Origin: Alistipes sp. UBA940 | Lineage (GTDB): Bacteria; Bacteroidota; Bacteroidia; Bacteroidales; Rikenellaceae | Reading direction: 5' to 3' | DNA: 46,244 bases | Assembly: GCA_002293425.1 (NCBI GenBank) | Contig: DBDE01000011.1 | Span: forward strand, 1 to 46,244 | Shown: one piece after another, positions 40,211-46,244 of the stretch | Position numbering within the stretch: the stretch's first letter is position 1 | How the letters are laid out: each line of letters opens with the position of its first letter | Notes under the pieces: model-generated | What the model was told of the DNA's origin: nothing | What the model saw: the letters and a program-made list of their open reading frames with translations, nothing else | Databases searched by the model: none | Translations under genes and position numbers: made by a program

Positions 40211-41224
40211 TCATTCCCATTCGATGGTTGCGGGCGGTTTGGCCGAGATGTCGTAAGTCACTCGATTGACCCCCTTGACCTTATTGATAATCTCGGTCGA
40301 AACCCGCGTCAAAAACTCCCACGGCAGGTGCACCACATCCGCCGTCATCGCATTCACCGAATTGACCACCCGCAGCGCAACCGCACTCTCGTAAGTCCTC
40401 GCACCATTCTCCACCCCCACGCTGTTGACCGGCAAAAGCATCACCCCCGCCTGCCAAACCTTGTCGTACAACCCCTCGGCCCGCAAAGCGCGAATAAACA
40501 CATCGTCGGCATCCTGCAAAACGGCGATCCGCTCGGCCGTCACCTCGCCCAAACAGCGGATGCCCAGGCCCGGGCCCGGAAACGGATGGCGGCCCAACAT
40601 ATCCGCATCCATCCCGAGCTCCTTGCCGACAGCTCTCACCTCGTCCTTAAACAACATCCGCAACGGCTCGACGATGCTCAGCTTCATCTTCTCGGGCAGC
40701 CCTCCGACATTGTGGTGGCTCTTGACCGAAACGCCATCCTCACCCACTTTGAAGCTCTCCAAAATATCGGGAAAGATCGTCCCCTGGGCCAACCATTCGA
40801 TGCCCTGCAACTTACTCGCCTGCTCGTCGAACACTTCGATGAAGTCGCGACCGATGATCTTGCGTTTCTGCTCCGGATCGGTCACTCCCCGCAGGTCGCC
40901 CAGGAATTTAGCCTGAGCCCTCACCCCGACGACGTTCAGCCCCAACGAGGTGTACATTCCCGTCACCTGCTCGAACTCGTTCTTGCGCATCAACCCCGTG
41001 TCGACAAAAATGCAGGTCAGGTTGGCCCCGACAGCCCGATGCAGCAACACGGCCGACACACTGCTGTCGACCCCGCCCGACAAGCCAAGCACCACTTTCT
41101 GGTCGCCGAGCCCCGCTTTCAGGGCGGCAATGGTTTCGTTAACGTACGCTTTGGGGTCGAAATTGCCCCTCTTTTGCTCCACCAACTCCCGTGTCGGCGT
41201 CCCGAAATATCTGTTGTCCATCAT
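40211..41224 (-). CDS. guaA: GMP synthase, ATP pyrophosphatase subunit only
   Basis: Aminates XMP to GMP. The 337-residue protein has the PP-loop LGLSGGVDSS (47-55), the catalytic segment SHHNVGGLPEKMKLSIVEPLR, GRHPFPGPGLGIRCLGEV, and the terminus GVNRVTYDISAKPPATIEWE. It aligns with the C-terminal two thirds of Bacteroides GuaA (about 507 residues). The glutamine amidotransferase domain is absent and is replaced by about 25 unrelated residues (MMDNRYFGTPTREL...). No glutaminase gene is adjacent. It may use ammonia or a separate glutaminase subunit. Confidence 0.93.
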   Translation of the reverse strand: MMDNRYFGTPTRELVEQKRGNFDPKAYVNETIAALKAGLGDQKVVLGLSGGVDSSVSAVLLHRAVGANLTCIFVDTGLMRKNEFEQVTGMYTSLGLNVVGVRAQAKFLGDLRGVTDPEQKRKIIGRDFIEVFDEQASKLQGIEWLAQGTIFPDILESFKVGEDGVSVKSHHNVGGLPEKMKLSIVEPLRMLFKDEVRAVGKELGMDADMLGRHPFPGPGLGIRCLGEVTAERIAVLQDADDVFIRALRAEGLYDKVWQAGVMLLPVNSVGVENGARTYESAVALRVVNSVNAMTADVVHLPWEFLTRVSTEIINKVKGVNRVTYDISAKPPATIEWE

Positions 41225-41259
41225 ATTTAATGTTTAATGATTAATGATTAATGGTTAAT
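41225..41259. repeat. Heptanucleotide repeat upstream of guaA
   Basis: Five units (atttaat, gtttaat, gattaat, gattaat, ggttaat), directly before the guaA start on its upstream side, followed by GGGCTACGCGACGCAG, which is shared with 5084-5096. Confidence 0.8.
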
Positions 41260-41279
41260 GGGCTACGCGACGCAGACCT

Positions 41280-41332
41280 CAGCTCCCCCGCAGGGCGGGG
41301 TCGGGGGAGCTGACGAGTTTCACAGAAACTCG
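41280..41332. repeat. Two-hairpin REP-like element, copy 2
   Basis: Hairpin A pairs CAGCTCCCCC (41280-41289) with GGGGGAGCTG (41303-41312). After one A, hairpin B pairs CGAGTTTC (41314-41321) with GAAACTCG (41325-41332). The stem of hairpin A equals copy 1, while hairpin B has a different but perfectly paired sequence. Confidence 0.8.
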
Positions 41333-41340
41333 AAAAAATT

Positions 41341-41375
41341 CTCCACTCTCAACTCTCAATTCTCAACTCTCAACT
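41341..41375. repeat. Heptanucleotide repeat at pheT 3' end
   Basis: Five units (ctccact, ctcaact, ctcaatt, ctcaact, ctcaact) include the pheT stop codon and its last residues (RVEN). GCGTAGC, the GCTACGC motif, follows at 41382-41388. Confidence 0.8.
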
Positions 41376-43677
41376 CGCGAAGCGTAGCTCCCGCCTCCCG
41401 CTCGAACGCTCTCACCAGGTTGGCCATCACGCCCTCTATCGTCTTGTCGGTCAGGGTTGCCTCTCTGTCCTGCAACGTGAAGCCGAGTGCATAGGACTTT
41501 TTGCCCGCCGGAATCTTGTCGCCCTCGTAAACGTCGAACAGAGCGACATCCCTCAGCAATTTCTTTTCTGTCTTAAACGCAATCTGACGCAAAGTGGCGA
41601 ACGTGACCCCTCGGTCGATGACCAGCGCAAGGTCGCGCCGCACACTCGGGAACCTGGGCAACTCCTGCGCCCGTATCTTCACCCTGCCCGCCAACTCGAC
41701 GAACCGCCCGAAATCCAACTCGGCAAACCAAACCGGAGCCTTCAGATCGAACCGCCTGAGCACATCGCCCGAAACCGATTGCATCTCGATGAAGTCGCCC
41801 GCCTTCACCCCGAACCTGCCGCACAATCGCTCAACAATTCCCGAAATGGAGTAAAAATCGCTCACCGCACCCTTAGAATCCCAACTTGCAGGCACATCGA
41901 GACCGGTGACAAGAATGGCCAGCTTAGAACGCTCCTCATATCCCTCCGAAGTGTGAAAATAGCAGTTGCCGAACTCATAGAGTTTCAGGTCGGGATTTTT
42001 GTGGTTGGTGTTGAGCCTGACCGCCTCCAACATCCCGTACAGCAACGTCTGACGCATCACATCGAGGTCGGAGCTGAGAGGGTTGAGAATCCTCACAAGG
42101 GAGGGTTCGTCGCCATAGTAGCCCCCCCTGGTGAGCGAATTGCTCATCGTCTCGACAAAGCCGTTGGAGGTCAGAAAATCGCTCGCCGCGCCCTGCAACC
42201 TCTCCCTGTCGGGCCGCGGGGCGGACGACAGGGCAGATTTCAACCCCACCGGAATCTCGACATTGTTGTATCCATATATCCTCAACACCTCCTCCACCAG
42301 ATCGGCTTCGCGCACGACATCGACCCTGTACGGCGGAACCGCAACACTCAAAACATCGCCCCCGTCCCGCTCCACCGTCACCCCCAACGCCGCCAAAATC
42401 TCCAGCACCGTCTCCCGCCCGATCTCCTTGCCTATCAACCGATTGGCGCGCGACAACGAAAACTCGAACCTGTGGGGTGGAACAGGGTCGGGATAAATAT
42501 CCTCGACGGCCGAAACCTCTCCGCCCGCCAACTCCTTATACAGCAACGCCGCACGCTTCAGGGCATACACAGCCATATCGGGATCGACCCCGCGCTCGAA
42601 CAGGAACGAGGCGTCGCTGTTGATGCCCAATCGGCGCGCCGTCTTTCGCACTCGCACCGGATCGAAACAGGCACTTTCCAGAAAGATCCGGGTCGTGCCC
42701 TCGCTCACTCCGCTATCCGCCCCTCCCATCACGCCGGCAATGCACAACGGCCTGTGTCCGTCGCAAATCATCACATCTTCCCCGCTCAATCGACGCTCCA
42801 CTCCGTCCAAAGTAACAAAACTGCCTTCCAATCCGCTCCTGACGACTATCTTGTCGCTAATCTTGTCGGCATCGAAGGCGTGCAACGGCTGCCCCAGCTC
42901 GTGGAGAACAAAGTTGGTTATATCGACCAGCACTCCGTGGGAGTTCAGCCCGATAGCCTCCAACCGGCGCACCATCCACTCGGGCGACGGCCCGCCCCGA
43001 AGTCCCGAAATGGTCACCCCCGCATACCTCGGAGCCCCCTGCCTGTCGACCACCTCGATGGGAACACTCGCCGTCCCATCGGGCGAAAAACCATCCACAT
43101 CGGGCCAACGAACCGACTCCGGCGCACGGAGATAAGCAGCCACGTCCCTGGCCACCCCGATGTGCGATGCCGCGTCGACCCTGTTCGGGGTCAGCCCTAT
43201 CTCAATCGTATAGTCGTCCCGAACACCCAGATAGTCGGCCATCGACATCCCCGCAACCGCACTGCCGTCCAACACCATAATCCCCTCGTGACCCTCGCCG
43301 ATGCCCAACTCGTCCTCGGCGCATATCATCCCGTGGGACTCCACGCCACGGATCTTGCTCTTTTTTATCTTAAAATCGCCAGGGAGAACGGTTCCGACGG
43401 TGGCCACAAAGACCTTCTGATTTGCCGCAACATTGCTCGCCCCGCAAACTATCTGCAAAACTTCGCCCCCGACATCCACCGTCGTGACGTGAAGGTGGTC
43501 GCTGTCGGGATGGTCCTCGCACGTCAACACTTCGCCCACGACCACTCCCTGCAAACCGCCCTCGGACTTAACCGCTCCGTCAACTTCCAATCCGATGGAG
43601 GTGAGAATATCGGAAAGTTGTTCCATCGCGGGAAGCGCGTCCAGATAGCACTGCAACCAATTATATGATATTTTCAT
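41356..43677 (-). CDS. pheT: Phenylalanyl-tRNA synthetase beta subunit
   Basis: Beta chain of the class II synthetase. Domains of the 773-residue protein in order: N-terminal KISYNWLQCYLDALP, OB/tRNA-bind EMAP-like domain (about 42-150), B3/B4 editing domain with GRPLHAFDAD-like HELGQPLHAFDADKI, B5 DNA-binding-like domain, the degenerate catalytic core (RLQGAASDFLTSNGF), and a C-terminal FDX-ACB domain (RDLALVIDRGVTFATL). The start at 43677 follows TAATTTTG at 43701-43708. Its last residues are encoded by a heptamer repeat. Confidence 0.96.
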   Translation of the reverse strand: MKISYNWLQCYLDALPAMEQLSDILTSIGLEVDGAVKSEGGLQGVVVGEVLTCEDHPDSDHLHVTTVDVGGEVLQIVCGASNVAANQKVFVATVGTVLPGDFKIKKSKIRGVESHGMICAEDELGIGEGHEGIMVLDGSAVAGMSMADYLGVRDDYTIEIGLTPNRVDAASHIGVARDVAAYLRAPESVRWPDVDGFSPDGTASVPIEVVDRQGAPRYAGVTISGLRGGPSPEWMVRRLEAIGLNSHGVLVDITNFVLHELGQPLHAFDADKISDKIVVRSGLEGSFVTLDGVERRLSGEDVMICDGHRPLCIAGVMGGADSGVSEGTTRIFLESACFDPVRVRKTARRLGINSDASFLFERGVDPDMAVYALKRAALLYKELAGGEVSAVEDIYPDPVPPHRFEFSLSRANRLIGKEIGRETVLEILAALGVTVERDGGDVLSVAVPPYRVDVVREADLVEEVLRIYGYNNVEIPVGLKSALSSAPRPDRERLQGAASDFLTSNGFVETMSNSLTRGGYYGDEPSLVRILNPLSSDLDVMRQTLLYGMLEAVRLNTNHKNPDLKLYEFGNCYFHTSEGYEERSKLAILVTGLDVPASWDSKGAVSDFYSISGIVERLCGRFGVKAGDFIEMQSVSGDVLRRFDLKAPVWFAELDFGRFVELAGRVKIRAQELPRFPSVRRDLALVIDRGVTFATLRQIAFKTEKKLLRDVALFDVYEGDKIPAGKKSYALGFTLQDREATLTDKTIEGVMANLVRAFEREAGATLRELRVEN

Positions 43678-43700
43678 AGATTGTTTTCGGATTAGACACG

Positions 43701-43708
43701 CAAAATTA
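43701..43708 (-). promoter_or_regulatory. Promoter element of pheT
   Basis: TAATTTTG on the minus strand, 23 bases before the start codon. Confidence 0.6.
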
Positions 43709-43743
43709 ATGAAAAATTTGGTTCGGGCTCGAATTTTGCGTTG

Positions 43744-43751
43744 TATATTTG
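43744..43751 (+). promoter_or_regulatory. Promoter element of the sod gene
   Basis: TATATTTG, 20 bases before the start codon, with TTTG at 43717-43720. The 23-base gap is slightly long for the consensus. Confidence 0.65.
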
Positions 43752-43771
43752 CACTAAATTTTTGAACAATT

Positions 43772-44377
43772 ATGAAAAACATCTCACTGCAAAAAGCTCC
43801 GTTCTCGGTGCCCGAATTGCCCTATGGCCACGACGCGTTGGCACCCCACATCAGTGCCGAAACCATCGAGTATCACTATGGCAAACATCTGAAAGCCTAT
43901 GTGGACAACCTCAACAACCTGGTCACGGGCAGCGGATTCGAAGACGCCACGCTGAAAGAGATACTCAAAAACGCTTCGGGCGCGCTTTTCAACAACGCCG
44001 CCCAGGTGTGGAACCATACGCTCTATTTCCGTCAGTTCCTGCCCAATCCCAAGACCGCGCCCACGAGTGTGTTGGGGGCGACCATTGCGAGGGATTTCGG
44101 TTCGTTCGAGGCGTTCAAGGAGCAGTTCACCCGCTCGGCAATGAGCCTTTTCGGCTCGGGCTGGACGTGGCTGGTGGCCGATAAGGCGGGTCGGTTGTCG
44201 ATCGAGAATACCTCCAACGCAGGCATCCCGATGTCAGACGGCAAGAACGCACTGATGGTGATCGACGTGTGGGAGCACGCCTATTATATCGACCACCGCA
44301 ACGCCCGCGCCAAATCTATCGAGGCGTTCTGGAACATTCTTAACTGGGAAGTAGCCGAAGAGAGATACGCGAAATGA
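43772..44377 (+). CDS. sodB: Superoxide dismutase, Fe/Mn type
   Basis: A 201-residue cytosolic enzyme dismuting superoxide. Metal ligands are His in HYGKHLKAYV, His in QVWNHTLYF, Asp in VIDVWEHAYYID, and the last His of the same block. The FGSGWTWLV motif precedes the C-terminal domain. Iron or cambialistic use is likely in Bacteroidales but cannot be read from sequence alone. It overlaps the transporter start by 4 bases. Confidence 0.96.
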   Translation: MKNISLQKAPFSVPELPYGHDALAPHISAETIEYHYGKHLKAYVDNLNNLVTGSGFEDATLKEILKNASGALFNNAAQVWNHTLYFRQFLPNPKTAPTSVLGATIARDFGSFEAFKEQFTRSAMSLFGSGWTWLVADKAGRLSIENTSNAGIPMSDGKNALMVIDVWEHAYYIDHRNARAKSIEAFWNILNWEVAEERYAK

Positions 44378-46038
44378 GTTGGTTTTCGGAGTTGTTGACC
44401 GCCCCGAGCATAGCCCATTCGGTGCTGGTGATCGCGCTGGTGGTGGCGGTTGGGAGTGCGCTGGGCAAGGTGAGGGTGGCGGGCATTTCGCTGGGCGTCA
44501 CGTGGGTGCTGTTTGCGGGCATCGTGGCCGCCCATTTCGGGCTTGTGCTGGAACCCGGGGTGTTGCATTTCGTTAAGGAGTTCGGGTTGATTCTGTTCAT
44601 CTTTGCGCTCGGGTTGCAGGTGGGGCCAGGGTTCTTTGCCAGCTTCAAGAAAGGTGGCTTCTCGATGATCGGCTGGGCGGTGCTCATCGTGGGATTGGGG
44701 GTCGGCACGACGGTGCTGACGGGCTATCTGACCGGCACACCCATTCAGACGATGGCAGGGGTGATGAGCGGTGCGGTGACCAACACTCCCGGGCTGGGTG
44801 CGGCACAGACCGCTTTCGGCGATATGCATGGGATCATCGATCCTTCCATCACCAACGGCTATGCGGTGGCCTATCCGCTGGGTGCGGTGGGGGTTATCCT
44901 CAGCTTTCTGTTGTTCAGGCGCATTTTCCGCATCCGGTTGGACGACGAGACGGCGTGCCTGGAGGCCGAAAAGGGCGATCACGACACGGTGCGCCTTTCG
45001 GTTTTGCTGACCAACGCCAACCTTTATGGTAAGAGCGTTTTGCAGGTCAAGGGTTTGCTGAACCACCGCTTCGTCATTTCGCGCCTGCGCCACAGCGACG
45101 ACTCGATAGAGATAGCCACCTCCAAAACCATCTTGCAAGAGGGCGACAAGCTGCTGGTCATCGCCGACCGCCACGATCAGGCCGCCATTATGGCCTTTTT
45201 CGGGCGCGAGACCACCGACCTGAAAGCGGGCGACTGGGTGAGGTTCGACACCCACTTCGTGTCGCGGCGCGTGATAATCACCAAAAGCGCGATCAACGGC
45301 AAACGGCTCGACGCGCTCAAACTGCGTGGCAACTTCGGTGTCAACGTCACCCGCGTGGCTCGTGCCGGCATCGAACTTGTCGCCAGCCCCGACCTCGAAT
45401 TGCAGGTGGGCGACAAACTCACCGTCGTGGGCACCGAAGAGGCGATAGCCGCCGTGGCCGACTTTATGGGCAACTCGCTCAAACGGCTCGACCACCCCAA
45501 TCTGATAGCCATTTTCGTCGGCATCACGCTGGGGGTCGTGCTGGGCTCGTTGCCTGTGTTCCTGCCCGGAATGCCCGAACCGTTGAAGCTCGGCTTGGCG
45601 GGCGGGCCGCTTATCGTGGCGATCCTTATCGGCCGTTTCGGACCTCACTATAAGTTGGTGACCTACACCACGCTGAGTGCAAATTTGATGCTTCGGGAGG
45701 TTGGCATTTCTCTTTTTCTTGCGTGTGTGGGGCTGGGTGCGGGCGAGACTTTTGTGGCCAGCATCGTCGGCGGGGGTTATATGTGGGTGGTTTACGGATT
45801 GATTATCACGATGGTTCCGATCGTTGCGGTGGGGGTGGTTATGCGGGTGTGGGGTGGGATGAACTATTTTCGCCTCATCGGGCTTGTTGCGGGTGCGCAG
45901 ACCAATCCTATGGCGCTGGCTTATGCCAATTCGCTGGGCGGCAACGACCAACCCTCGGTGGCCTATTCGACGGTTTATCCGTTGGTGATGTTTCTGCGGA
46001 TCCTGGCGGCTCAGGTGCTGGTTATGCTTGCGATATAG
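44374..46038 (+). CDS. AspT/YidE-type transporter with RCK_C domains
   Basis: A 554-residue membrane transporter of the aspartate:alanine exchanger family. Two helical AspT repeats (about 1-180 and 380-554; FGLILFIFALGLQVGPGFF and SGAVTNTPGLGAAQ) flank two RCK_C (TrkA-C) segments (NANLYGKSVLQVKG, DKLLVIADR, and INGKRLDALKL, DKLTVVGTEE). The second repeat carries GLGAGETFVASIVGGGY and AQTNPMALAYAN. The ATGA overlap with sodB suggests coupling. The substrate is unknown. Confidence 0.93.
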   Translation: MSWFSELLTAPSIAHSVLVIALVVAVGSALGKVRVAGISLGVTWVLFAGIVAAHFGLVLEPGVLHFVKEFGLILFIFALGLQVGPGFFASFKKGGFSMIGWAVLIVGLGVGTTVLTGYLTGTPIQTMAGVMSGAVTNTPGLGAAQTAFGDMHGIIDPSITNGYAVAYPLGAVGVILSFLLFRRIFRIRLDDETACLEAEKGDHDTVRLSVLLTNANLYGKSVLQVKGLLNHRFVISRLRHSDDSIEIATSKTILQEGDKLLVIADRHDQAAIMAFFGRETTDLKAGDWVRFDTHFVSRRVIITKSAINGKRLDALKLRGNFGVNVTRVARAGIELVASPDLELQVGDKLTVVGTEEAIAAVADFMGNSLKRLDHPNLIAIFVGITLGVVLGSLPVFLPGMPEPLKLGLAGGPLIVAILIGRFGPHYKLVTYTTLSANLMLREVGISLFLACVGLGAGETFVASIVGGGYMWVVYGLIITMVPIVAVGVVMRVWGGMNYFRLIGLVAGAQTNPMALAYANSLGGNDQPSVAYSTVYPLVMFLRILAAQVLVMLAI

Positions 46039-46058
46039 GTTTAGGCTCTCCACCCTCT

Positions 46059-46244
46059 TCTTCTCAGCTTCAGGCCACAGTGGCGATGAGAGCAATCAAG
46101 GTACACACGGATATTACGGGTCTGCGACAGAGTACCCTTCCGATATCTCCCTCGCCTACACTCTGGCCTTCACCAGCACGTACGTCCGCCCTGCAGACTA
46201 CGGCATTAAGACCCTCCGCCGCTCCGTCCGGTGCATTCGCCCTG
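46059..46244 (+). pseudogene. Orphan C-terminal cassette, Fib_succ 'major paralogous domain' (DUF1566-like), copy 2 (cut by window)
   Basis: The plus strand reads FFSASGHSGDES, GYYGSATEY, LAYTLAFTSTYVRP and RRSVRCIRP, the same fold end as the cassette at 4860-5041. It has no start codon or upstream domain. It begins 21 bases after the transporter stop. The left edge (46059-46075) and right edge (46222-46244) are identical to the first copy, while the core (50 against 47 codons) differs throughout. The window ends before the stop. Confidence 0.72.

Noticed and set aside
41779..43668. Long plus-strand open frame opposite pheT
   Set aside because: It is antisense to a conserved synthetase and rich in Arg, His and Pro, as expected of a shadow frame.
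44284..46095. Minus-strand open frame of about 600 codons opposite the transporter
   Set aside because: It is antisense to the AspT-type transporter, with shadow-frame composition (His, Gln and Arg rich) and no domain.

Overview
This window looks like part of a Bacteroidota chromosome, order Bacteroidales. Three things point there. Many genes are preceded by the Bacteroidetes promoter form TAnnTTTG, sometimes with TTTG about 20 bases upstream. The gene content fits: N-succinylornithine carbamoyltransferase, DUF5689 lipoproteins, a TonB-dependent receptor, a PorT-like barrel and an M49 peptidase. Shine-Dalgarno sequences are mostly absent. A GC-rich Rikenellaceae/Alistipes-like genome is a reasonable guess, but that is inference. 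Most of the window is ordinary chromosome. AT-richer accessory patches lie at about 1.7-2.5 kb and 23.9-26.3 kb.

Layout. 0-3.3 kb: aroB, ung, a HEPN Abi-family gene with a divergent small structured RNA, and an rmlD-like reductase. 3.4-5.1 kb: a secreted alkaline phosphatase, a two-hairpin repeat, a small hypothetical gene, a rod-shaped 6S-like RNA and a start-less C-terminal cassette of a 'major paralogous domain' protein. 5.1-11.5 kb: a HIT protein, a small membrane protein, zinc ABC genes without a permease, and a coupled TonB-dependent receptor plus two DUF5689 proteins. 11.6-18.8 kb: an NrdG-like activase and a six-gene MacAB/TolC-type export operon. 18.9-23.9 kb: a lipoprotein, manA, a YihY-DUF2520 fusion, a KdsC-type phosphatase and a DUF4435 protein. 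24-28 kb: a lipoprotein with two tandem paralogues, then a PH-domain membrane protein and a LytS-type histidine kinase. 28-38 kb: an M16 peptidase, panCD, an M49 and an M23 peptidase, a PNPOx-like protein, argF' and a nucleoside transporter. 38.2-46.2 kb: tRNA-Gln(CUG), a YqhD-like dehydrogenase, an SGNH hydrolase, a GMP synthase lacking its glutaminase domain, pheT, Fe/Mn superoxide dismutase and an AspT-type transporter. The last 180 bases hold a second orphan cassette.

Three things stand out. (1) The HEPN Abi-like gene has, back to back with it, a roughly 90-nt RNA with a consensus promoter, two helices and a terminator. This is the layout of an RNA toxin-antitoxin or defence unit. (2) Two start-less C-terminal cassettes lie in gene gaps about 41 kb apart on opposite strands. 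They share exact 17-nt left and at least 23-nt right boundaries around divergent cores, as expected of silent donors for surface-protein variation. (3) Seven-base tandem repeats of differing sequence sit at gene edges. In several genes they encode the hydrophobic core of the signal peptide, so loss or gain of one unit would switch the gene's reading frame.
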